Assembly (NCBI GenBank): GCA_017958465.1
Contig: JAGDCQ010000062.1
Span: 1 to 6,437 of the forward strand
DNA length: 6,437 nt
Reading direction: 5' to 3'
DNA from: Lachnospiraceae bacterium
Lineage (GTDB): Bacteria; Bacillota; Clostridia; Lachnospirales; Lachnospiraceae
Part shown: piece after piece, positions 1-5,833 of the stretch
How the letters are laid out: each line of letters begins with the position of its first letter
Position numbering within the stretch: the stretch's first letter is position 1
Made by a program: the position numbers and the translations under genes
The notes under the pieces: generated by a model
What the model was told of the DNA's origin: nothing
The model's database searches: none
Seen by the model: the letters and a program-made list of their open reading frames with translations, nothing else

Positions 1-149
1 ATCAACCTCGCAATGATGACGCTAATAAGGACTATCAAGTACCCTTACACAGTTGTAACGTTATCCACGAAATGCTCGAATATATTGACTTAGACCTAAA
101 CAAGGGTTATGATATTTCACATGATAGTTCAAAAGACAAAGAGTATTAA
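1..149 (+). CDS. C-terminal end of an unrecognised protein (partial, 5' truncated)
   Basis: The frame whose codons begin at base 3 is open from the window edge to a TAA at 147-149, giving 48 residues that end in SSKDKEY. The tail is hydrophilic and acidic, with one short amphipathic stretch (VIHEMLEYIDLDL) and no membrane segment. No motif identifies the family. The next gene begins 32 bases downstream with its own strong ribosome binding site and no visible terminator between them, so the two are probably cotranscribed. The DNA here is AT-rich compared with greA and everything to its right. The reading is supported by the uninterrupted frame and the sensible spacing to the next gene. Its function cannot be judged without the upstream sequence. 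Confidence 0.6.
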   Translation, partial: QPRNDDANKDYQVPLHSCNVIHEMLEYIDLDLNKGYDISHDSSKDKEY

Positions 150-172
150 AAGCAAAAAACTATATATTTTTT

Positions 173-177
173 GGAGG
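173..177 (+). promoter_or_regulatory. Ribosome binding site for the 182-736 gene
   Basis: GGAGG lies four bases before the ATG at 182 in otherwise AT-rich DNA. It clearly selects this start codon. Confidence 0.8.
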
Positions 178-181
178 AATT

Positions 182-736
182 ATGAGCAAAAGCAAGTATC
201 CACAGGTTCCGATGCCCGGTGAGCAACCAAAGGAACAAAAGCCCGGCAAACACGGCAGACATGATGGCCCGCACGGTGAAAAACCGAAAAAGAAAAAGAG
301 AAAACACCACCTTTTCCTGATCATTCTTTTACTTGTACTGATCATCGGTATTCTACTTGGTCTCCTTATTGACCGTGGCATCCTATTCCCCGGCGGAGAA
401 GGCTGGATCGGTGGCGTGGTAGGAAGCATTAAGGAAGTTGGGAAAGGCAATGAACCAATAGATTTGAACACTACAATAACCCCTAATCCTTCACCTGTTC
501 CCACTCATCCCGTAGACGAGTCTGCACCTAAGGTATACATAAAAGTCAGTGGTCAAAAAATTACTATGAACGATGTAGAAATAACCGCTGAAGGCATCTT
601 GGCTCAGTTAAATACCGATACCTACAACAACAGCATTGTATATCTTATTGACGATTACGCTGCAAAAGGCGTCTATGAGAATCTGAGAACATTGCTCCAG
701 AACAAAGGACGCTCAATTGAACTCATTGAAAAGTAA
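182..736 (+). CDS. Small single-pass membrane protein with ExbD/TolR-like C-terminal domain
   Basis: The protein has 184 residues. Residues 1-43 are hydrophilic and rich in Pro, His, Gly and Lys, ending in the strongly basic PKKKKRKHH. Residues 44-63 form one uncharged membrane helix (Leu/Ile rich). By the positive-inside rule the basic tail should be cytoplasmic and the rest outside. Residues 66-116 are a Gly- then Pro/Thr/Ser-rich linker. Residues 117-184 read as strand (VYIKV), short strand, helix (ITAEGILAQL), strand (SIVYLIDD), helix (VYENLRTLLQNKG), strand (IELIE). That order, with Asp at the end of the third strand and Gly after the second helix, resembles the ExbD/TolR periplasmic domain. 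The Asp that couples protons inside the ExbD membrane helix is absent, so a motor role is unlikely. The fold match is inferred by eye and no known family was recognised. It sits 32 bases after the partial gene and 20 before greA. Confidence 0.85.
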   Translation: MSKSKYPQVPMPGEQPKEQKPGKHGRHDGPHGEKPKKKKRKHHLFLIILLLVLIIGILLGLLIDRGILFPGGEGWIGGVVGSIKEVGKGNEPIDLNTTITPNPSPVPTHPVDESAPKVYIKVSGQKITMNDVEITAEGILAQLNTDTYNNSIVYLIDDYAAKGVYENLRTLLQNKGRSIELIEK

Positions 737-743
737 CACTAAC

Positions 744-749
744 AAAGGA
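744..749 (+). promoter_or_regulatory. Ribosome binding site for greA
   Basis: AAAGGA ends seven bases before the ATG at 757. It lies in the 20-base gap after the preceding stop codon, supporting this start and translation from a shared transcript. Confidence 0.55.
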
Positions 750-756
750 ATTCGAA

Positions 757-1257
757 ATGTTTGATCAATTAACCCGCGGTGATATCCAGAAGATGCAGGA
801 TGAGATCGATCACCGCAAACTCGTGTTAAGGCCCCAGATCCTTGAGGCGCTGAAGGAAGCAAAGGCGCAGGGGGATCTGAGCGAGAATTTTGAGTATTAT
901 GCCGCTAAGCGCGAGCGCAATCAGAACGACAGCCGCATCCGCTATCTTGAAAGGATGATCAAGACCGCGACAGTGATAGAGGACACCTCCGCCAAAGACG
1001 AAGTGGGGCTGAACAACACTGTCACCGTCAGGTTTGAGGATGACGGCTCCGAAGAGACCTTCAAGCTTGTGACGTCTGTAAGGGTGAACACGCTGAACGG
1101 CGTTATCAATAAGGACTCGCCCCTGGGAGTTGCAGTGATGGGCAAAAAGATAGGGGAGCGCGTGGAAGTGCACGTAAACGAGCATGTCAGCTACTTTGTG
1201 ACTATCACAAAGATAGAAAAGACCACGGACGAGAGCGAAGAGATCCGCAAGTTCTGA
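757..1257 (+). CDS. greA: Transcription elongation factor GreA (transcript cleavage factor)
   Basis: GreA enters the RNA polymerase secondary channel and stimulates cleavage of backtracked RNA so that stalled elongation can resume. The 166 residues are slightly longer than the usual ~158. Residues 1-75 form the antiparallel coiled coil, with the tip motif GDLSEN at 39-44; its acidic D40 and E43 correspond to the pair that positions the catalytic magnesium. Residues 85-155 are the FKBP-like C-terminal domain, with the family motif SPLG at 121-124 followed by GKKIGERVEV. The usual segment before it (Glu-Ala-Asp, then Gly-x-Ile-Ser) is altered here to VRVNTLNGVIN, so this is a divergent copy and possibly a second paralogue in its genome. 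It is the last gene of the rightward group and is followed by a strong terminator. It is not next to lysS, a frequent neighbour. Confidence 0.95.
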   Translation: MFDQLTRGDIQKMQDEIDHRKLVLRPQILEALKEAKAQGDLSENFEYYAAKRERNQNDSRIRYLERMIKTATVIEDTSAKDEVGLNNTVTVRFEDDGSEETFKLVTSVRVNTLNGVINKDSPLGVAVMGKKIGERVEVHVNEHVSYFVTITKIEKTTDESEEIRKF

Positions 1258-1275
1258 GTCCCTCCACTAAAAATC

Positions 1276-1319
1276 AAAAGCAGTTTCGAGACCGGACCGG
1301 TACCCGAGACTGCTTTTTT
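1276..1319 (+). terminator. Intrinsic terminator, probably bidirectional, between convergent genes
   Basis: A 12-position stem (1279-1290 with 1303-1314) has one G-T wobble and one A-C mismatch. Its apical bases contain ACCGG-A-CCGGT, which can extend the stem. On the plus strand it is followed by six T at 1314-1319, ending the greA transcript 19 bases or so after its stop. On the minus strand the same stem is followed by TTTT then GATTTTT (opposite 1272-1279), so it can also stop transcripts from the DUF5662 gene. A small GCGGC-AAC-GCCGC hairpin at 1336-1348 follows the minus-strand stop codon but has no T-run. Confidence 0.85.
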
Positions 1320-1348
1320 GTTTGCATTAAAGCCTGCGGCAACGCCGC

Positions 1349-1885
1349 TTACCTCTTCAATATTTCTTTTTTCACGTATTCAAAGGTTTTGTCCTCACCT
1401 TCGTCTTTTAGCATCACAAGGAGCTTTTCCAGCAGCTCCCGCGTATCCTTGTGCATAAGCCGGTACTCTCTGGACCTGTAGTAGTACTCAAGCGGCATGG
1501 CATCCGTGTAGGCATCCCCGTTGTATATGCGGCTCGCCGCAACGCGGTCGCAGAACATCTCGCAGAAGTAGTTCACCGGCATGGGGACTCCCACCATCTC
1601 TTTGTCGGGCCCGACGTAGTCCGTCCAGTACTCAAAATGGTGGCGGTTCCGGCCCTTGTGGTGCATCCAGGCGGTGCTGAAGCCGTACTCGTCGCGTTCT
1701 CCGGCGTTGGGGCTCTTTTTGCCCGTGTAGTATCTAACGCCCGGGCCGAACTCCGTGGGTGAGTACTTGGAAAGGTCGTGCATAAGCCCCTGGCGGTACA
1801 GGCCCAGCCTGAAGCAGTATTTCCGCACCAGCCGTCTGTGTCTGCCGACGGTATGTAAATGTCCGAAAAAGTTTTTCAAAAGCAT
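1349..1885 (-). CDS. DUF5662 family protein with HD-phosphohydrolase-like residue pattern
   Basis: The protein has 178 residues, is cytosolic, and has no signal peptide or membrane helix. I recognise the family, from memory, by MHDLSKYSPTEF (35-46), the SPNAGERDEYGFSTAW block (58-73), HHKGRNRHHFEYW (75-87) and MFCDRVAASRIYNG (110-123). Its function is not established. The order H16, H36-D37, H75/H76, H82/H83, D113 follows the H...HD...H...H...D metal ligand series of HD-superfamily phosphohydrolases, and the segments around these residues look helical. That suggests a metal-dependent hydrolase acting on a nucleotide or other phosphoester, but this is my inference. It starts 39 bases after the stop of the EAL gene on the same strand, so cotranscription is likely. 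The start is the first ATG of the frame. Its ribosome binding site is weak: GAGAG only three bases away, or GGGAG further up inside a hairpin. Confidence 0.8.
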   Translation of the reverse strand: MLLKNFFGHLHTVGRHRRLVRKYCFRLGLYRQGLMHDLSKYSPTEFGPGVRYYTGKKSPNAGERDEYGFSTAWMHHKGRNRHHFEYWTDYVGPDKEMVGVPMPVNYFCEMFCDRVAASRIYNGDAYTDAMPLEYYYRSREYRLMHKDTRELLEKLLVMLKDEGEDKTFEYVKKEILKR

Positions 1886-1895
1886 ACGCTCTCAC

Positions 1896-1925
1896 AGCCT
1901 CTGCTCCCGCTGCCGGGCAAAGGCT
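1896..1925 (-). other. Intercistronic RNA hairpin between the EAL gene and the DUF5662 gene
   Basis: In the minus-strand RNA, AGCCUUUGC (opposite 1917-1925) pairs with GCAGAGGCU (opposite 1896-1904) in nine consecutive pairs including one G-U. Two more C-G pairs follow past a bulged A. The stem begins at the last base of the upstream stop codon and ends 10 bases before the downstream ATG. There is no U-run after it, so it is not an intrinsic terminator. It encloses GGGAG, a possible ribosome binding sequence. It is better paired as minus-strand RNA than as plus-strand RNA, where the G-U becomes A-C. The structure is visible; any role is inferred. Confidence 0.45.
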
Positions 1926-4900
1926 TAAACCTCCCTCATCAGTCCCACTGCATATACCACTTCCTTGTTCACCGTTTCCGTAACATGGATGGCAACGCAT
2001 TCTACGGCATGGACCGAGCCATCGGCGTACTTAACGTCGGCGAAGGCGGAAACAAGCGCTTTTCCGCTTGCGAAGGACTTTATCAGGTTGCTGCGGTTGA
2101 AGGTTGACGAAATGACACCCGCATTTGTCACACAACGGGACGCAAGGAGCTTCACAGCCTCATCATAGGATCCGGGCTTTTCTACTCCGGGCATTCCGCC
2201 TTCAACAGGAACAATGGGCCGCGTGACATTTTCCGTCAGATTTGAGATCGCAAAAGCAGGATACAGCGTGACAAGCGCACTGTAGATGCAGGACTGCATG
2301 ATCTCCTTGTCCATATCCGAGGAGTGATAATGCTCCACATTTCTGTAGGTTATTATCGCCGAAGAAGGTTTGCCCTTCTTGTCAAAAATACTCTTGAAAT
2401 TGACCCTGTACCAGTTGTAAGAGCCGTTTTCCTCGCGGAACCTCAGGTCCTCTGTGCCCGATCTTTCGCCGGAATCGATCCTGTCAAACAGGTTCATCCA
2501 CTTGCCGATGGAGTCCGGGGCCACCTGCCCGCTGGAAACCACATATTCCGGCCCATTCTTGATGGAAATGGGCGTTACTTCACCATTTGTGCCCTTCTCC
2601 TCGTCAATGAACAGCCTTTTGTTCACGATATAGCGGTAGATGGACCGCCCGGAAGATGCAAGCGAGATCTTGTATTCGTCGAAAACATGCTGGTCCGTGA
2701 TGTCGCAGGCCGTAGCAAACATACCGACTACAACACCCTCCGAATCCCTTAGGATATAGCGGGACGTGCGAAGGATATACTGACGGTCGGTCCTGGAGTC
2801 CGTGATATTCTCGATATAATCCACCTTGTCCTGGCCGGAGGCGATCGCGTCAAGGTCGAGCTTTGCAGTCCTGCTTGCGCGCTCTTCATCCGGAAATACG
2901 TCGAAGTCCGTCTTTCCGATGATCTCCGCGTAGGAGCTGTGGCCCGTAAACCTCGCGAAATTCTCGGAGCAGGCAAGGAAATTCATATTTGTGTCCTTGA
3001 TATACACAAGGTCAGTAGTAGTTGAAAGATATTTATGGAGCGATCTCTTTACAAGGGACTCTGAAGTAGTCTCGCCCAGGGCGTTTTCGCCGATATTTGT
3101 GCGCTCCCTTATCTCTATGGCCTTATGGCGCGAGATATCGGTATAAATGCCGAAATAGTGCAGCTCGTTGTCGATCCGGGCAGGATTTGCCGAAAGGTTT
3201 ACCCAGCGGACACCGCCGCGCGGAAGGCTTATCCTGAACTCCACGGAGAAAGGAGACTCCTTGTCCACGCACTCCTTGACCACTCTCTTCACAGTGCCCC
3301 TGTCCTCAGGATGTATCTGCTTAAGCTGCGCAAAGAAATTCTCCTCTGTGGCTTCCCCGGAGGTGATCTCGAGGATATCCTGCGCCGTCTCGCTTGTGTA
3401 GATACGCGTCAGATGAGAGTCGTTTGCAACAAACTCCGCAAGGCCGCCAGGCGCAAAGTGGAGGATGTTCTCAAGCGCTATCCTCTCCTTCTTTAACGCC
3501 CTGTCAAGCAGCGTCTCCACAGTAACGTTTGAGATCGAAACATAAAGGATATGGCTGTGGAACTTACCCGCAAGGCTTCTGAACCGCGCGTGCAGCCACT
3601 CCTCGCGCCCGTCGTGGAAAACGGCGGTAAAATGGACGTTACAGGACGTCTCTTCACCTGTCTCTATCGCGAGTTCCACCGCATTTATCAGGGATTTGCG
3701 GCTCTTTGCCTCAATATATTGCATAAAGGAGCCGTTTGAATTGTCGAAATCGCTGCGCGGCAGGCGCAGTTCATCGTAAAACCTGTCGTTGGACCTGAGG
3801 ATCAGGATGTTCTTGTTCTCGTATTCGATGATGGCAGCGCCACCAAGGAAGCTGTTGAACAGGAGCGTAGCCTGGGTCGACGCGTCAAGGAAATCCACGG
3901 AATTGTCCACGGTCTTAGGAATTATGCTGTTCTGCGAGGTACTCTTTCCGCGCTCTGCGATCAGCTTTTCAAACTCCTCGGCCGGGATGGGTTTCGAAAA
4001 CAGGTAACCCTGCATATAGATGCAGTTGATGGTCTTTAAATAATCCGCCTGCTGGCGGGTCTCAATGCCCTCCGCAAGGACCGGCAGGTTGATGCCGTGG
4101 GCCATGTGGATAACGGAGCTTAAGATGCTGCCGCCACGCGCGTTGTTGGCCGATTCGCTCACAAATTTCATGTCGAGCTTCAGCAGGTCGACAGGCACGT
4201 CCTTAAGGGTGTTCAGGGACGAGTAGCCGGAGCCGAAATCGTCCATCTCCACGTGGAAGCCCTTTTCCTTCAGCTTTGCAAGGGTCATGAGCAGCTGGTC
4301 CGGGTTGTCCATATATGCGGACTCCGTCATCTCAAGATGGAGGAGCTCCGGTGCGATGTTGTATTTTTCAACCACGCTGCACATCTTCGATACCAGCTCG
4401 GAGTCGTAGAAGTCACGCCTTGAGATGTTGACCGAGATGGGCGGTACGTTATAGCCCTTGTCCAGCCACTCGCGGATATAGGCGCAGGTAACGTTCCACA
4501 TATAAAAATCCACTTCGCTGATAAAGCCGTTCTTCTCAAAAAGCGGGATAAAAGCACCGGGCGCGATTATGCCCTTCTGGGGGTCGTTCCAGCGCACAAG
4601 CGACTCTGCGCCGATAAGCTCGCCGGTCTCGTAGTTGTACTGGGGCTGGAAGAAAGGGATGAACTCGCCCTTCTCAAGCGCGCGCTTCATGGAAGAAGTT
4701 ATCTCAAGCTCCTCCACGATCCTGTCGCGCATCTCCCCTGTGTACCACTCGTAATGCTTGTCGTACTGGTTTTTTATGCTGCTGAGGGCAAGCCCCGCAC
4801 GGTCGCACATAACAGAAACCGAAAGGGTGGGATCGTCAATATCAAAAAAGCCGTAACTGATGGAAAAATCGAAGTCCTCGAAGCAGGAATTAAGCTGCAT

Positions 4901-5659
4901 CAGGGTATAACTGTAGAGTTTATCGGGGTTGAACTTTGACCGCTCGTAAAGCTCCACAAAGTGGTCTGCGCCCCAGTGAGCATAGAAAAGAGGCGCGTCC
5001 GTTGCCATACGCTCTGCGCTGACGGTGTAGCGGATACCTATGGAACGAAGGAGCCTGTCGCCCTCCGCTATGCCGAAATTGTCGTTGAAAAGCTTGAAAT
5101 GGTCGATATCCCAGCGCGCGAGCACATACTTCCCGTTGGGATTTTCCGCAAGGAAGCGGGATACCTCGTCTATGAAACGCTGACGCCCCCAGATACCCGA
5201 AACGTCAAGAGCGCCCGGATGGAGGATCTCGTCAAGGATTATGGACTCTGTTATCGCCTTTGTGGCAGTGATGGAGGTGAGGATGTTGTCGACCCTGTAC
5301 ATAATGCTCTCAGGCATAAAAGGCTTGGTGATAACATCGATGGCGCCAAGGAAAAAAGCCTTACGGCGGGCAGCATAGTCCCCGTCGGCTGTCGCGATGA
5401 TTATAGGGATGTGCTTGAACTCGTCGCTCTGGTGGAGCTCGTCGAGCACGTCGTAACCGTCTATTTCGGGCATGTTAAGATCCAGGATCACCAGATCCGG
5501 CTTGATCCCGCGATTGATCAGGTCGAGGGCGAGTTTCCCGTTCACGGCCTCAACTGTCTCATACTTCCCGGCAAAGATATGCTTAAGTATCATGCGCGAA
5601 GGCGCATCATCATCCACAAGCATAAGCAAGGGTTTTGTTTGTTCGGATTTATGGTTCAT
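1925..5659 (-). CDS. c-di-GMP phosphodiesterase: REC, degenerate GGDEF, active-type EAL, multiple PAS
   Basis: This 1244-residue soluble protein should hydrolyse c-di-GMP to pGpG. REC spans ~9-128, with acidic D16-D18, phosphoacceptor D60 (LDLNMPEIDG), T90 and K112. A GGDEF-like domain spans ~148-310 and keeps WDIDHFKLFND and GD (200-201), but the signature is GADHF at 230-234 and no RxxD I-site is visible, so cyclase activity is unlikely. EAL spans ~320-570 with every expected catalytic residue at family spacing: E352 (ESL in place of EAL), N411, E443, D473-D474 (DDFGSGYSS), K494, E530 and Q550. PAS-like regions follow at ~590-715, ~735-845 (PRGGVRWV, then a PAC-type end), ~872-990 (best match, VYIKDTNMNF and GKTDFDVFP), ~1003-1110 and a weaker one at ~1120-1244. 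No output domain follows them. There is no membrane segment and no cognate histidine kinase in view. AGGAGGT 11 bases upstream supports the start. Confidence 0.95.
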   Translation of the reverse strand: MNHKSEQTKPLLMLVDDDAPSRMILKHIFAGKYETVEAVNGKLALDLINRGIKPDLVILDLNMPEIDGYDVLDELHQSDEFKHIPIIIATADGDYAARRKAFFLGAIDVITKPFMPESIMYRVDNILTSITATKAITESIILDEILHPGALDVSGIWGRQRFIDEVSRFLAENPNGKYVLARWDIDHFKLFNDNFGIAEGDRLLRSIGIRYTVSAERMATDAPLFYAHWGADHFVELYERSKFNPDKLYSYTLMQLNSCFEDFDFSISYGFFDIDDPTLSVSVMCDRAGLALSSIKNQYDKHYEWYTGEMRDRIVEELEITSSMKRALEKGEFIPFFQPQYNYETGELIGAESLVRWNDPQKGIIAPGAFIPLFEKNGFISEVDFYMWNVTCAYIREWLDKGYNVPPISVNISRRDFYDSELVSKMCSVVEKYNIAPELLHLEMTESAYMDNPDQLLMTLAKLKEKGFHVEMDDFGSGYSSLNTLKDVPVDLLKLDMKFVSESANNARGGSILSSVIHMAHGINLPVLAEGIETRQQADYLKTINCIYMQGYLFSKPIPAEEFEKLIAERGKSTSQNSIIPKTVDNSVDFLDASTQATLLFNSFLGGAAIIEYENKNILILRSNDRFYDELRLPRSDFDNSNGSFMQYIEAKSRKSLINAVELAIETGEETSCNVHFTAVFHDGREEWLHARFRSLAGKFHSHILYVSISNVTVETLLDRALKKERIALENILHFAPGGLAEFVANDSHLTRIYTSETAQDILEITSGEATEENFFAQLKQIHPEDRGTVKRVVKECVDKESPFSVEFRISLPRGGVRWVNLSANPARIDNELHYFGIYTDISRHKAIEIRERTNIGENALGETTSESLVKRSLHKYLSTTTDLVYIKDTNMNFLACSENFARFTGHSSYAEIIGKTDFDVFPDEERASRTAKLDLDAIASGQDKVDYIENITDSRTDRQYILRTSRYILRDSEGVVVGMFATACDITDQHVFDEYKISLASSGRSIYRYIVNKRLFIDEEKGTNGEVTPISIKNGPEYVVSSGQVAPDSIGKWMNLFDRIDSGERSGTEDLRFREENGSYNWYRVNFKSIFDKKGKPSSAIITYRNVEHYHSSDMDKEIMQSCIYSALVTLYPAFAISNLTENVTRPIVPVEGGMPGVEKPGSYDEAVKLLASRCVTNAGVISSTFNRSNLIKSFASGKALVSAFADVKYADGSVHAVECVAIHVTETVNKEVVYAVGLMREV

Positions 5660-5670
5660 AACAAACCGTT

Positions 5671-5677
5671 ACCTCCT
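5671..5677 (-). promoter_or_regulatory. Ribosome binding site for the EAL gene
   Basis: AGGAGGT on the minus strand is a full-length Shine-Dalgarno match, 11 bases from the ATG at 5659. Two copies of CGGTTT (opposite 5663-5668 and 5683-5688, 20 bases apart) flank it as direct repeats. Confidence 0.8.
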
Positions 5678-5718
5678 CATGTAAACCGCCTACAATCCCA
5701 AAGTACAGGATATAATTT

Positions 5719-5747
5719 AATATACCACATTTAAGAAAAAATGTATA
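5719..5747 (-). promoter_or_regulatory. Candidate sigma-A promoter for the EAL gene
   Basis: On the minus strand, TATACA (opposite 5742-5747, four of six to TTGACA) is followed after 17 bases by TATATT (opposite 5719-5724, five of six to TATAAT). TGG directly precedes the -10, making an extended -10 element. Transcription would start near 5712, leaving a leader of about 53 bases. No other promoter-like pair was as good in this gap. Confidence 0.55.
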
Positions 5748-5757
5748 GAAAAGAGTT

Positions 5758-5786
5758 TTGTTTTTTTGCGCAAAATATGGTATTCT
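5758..5786 (+). promoter_or_regulatory. Candidate sigma-A promoter for the rightward membrane protein gene
   Basis: TTGTTT (5758-5763) is followed after 17 bases by TATTCT (5781-5786), preceded by TGG as an extended -10. The -35 is weak and the extended -10 would compensate. Transcription would start near 5793, about 40 bases before the ATG at 5834. Its -35 lies back to back with that of the minus-strand promoter, with 10 bases between them. Confidence 0.5.
5764..5775. promoter_or_regulatory. Perfect 12-bp palindrome, possible operator
   Basis: TTTTGCGCAAAA is its own reverse complement. It lies wholly inside the spacer between the -35 and -10 of the rightward promoter, where a bound dimeric regulator would block RNA polymerase. 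No known consensus was matched. A chance palindrome in an AT-rich gap remains possible. Confidence 0.35.
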
Positions 5787-5833
5787 TATGGTGGAAACAA
5801 GTGATTTCCTCAACCAAAAAACGGAGATATACT

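Noticed and set aside
160..504. A 114-codon minus-strand frame opposite the membrane-protein gene, with a Phe-rich and Cys/Pro-rich stretch.
   Set aside because: The Phe run is simply the complement of the Lys-rich codons of the sense gene, and the sense gene has the ribosome binding site and a sensible membrane topology.
182..736. A proton-driven ExbD/MotB-type motor subunit.
   Set aside because: The single membrane helix at residues 44-63 has no Asp or other charged residue, which those motors require; only the fold of the outer domain is comparable.
717..745. TTGAAC followed 17 bases later by TAACAA, as a possible greA promoter.
   Set aside because: The -10 match is poor and overlaps the greA ribosome binding site, leaving no room for a start site.
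1734..2000. A minus-strand frame overlapping both the end of the EAL gene and the start of the DUF5662 gene.
   Set aside because: It conflicts with two well-supported frames and has no domain signal.
5660..5712. A c-di-GMP riboswitch in the leader of the EAL gene.
   Set aside because: The predicted leader is only about 53 bases and shows neither the conserved GEMM aptamer helices nor a terminator.
4961..5734. A 257-codon open frame on the plus strand opposite the REC/GGDEF part of the EAL gene.
   Set aside because: It is antisense to a gene with clear domains, has no recognisable motif, and runs across the promoter region. It looks like a shadow frame from the codon bias of the real gene.
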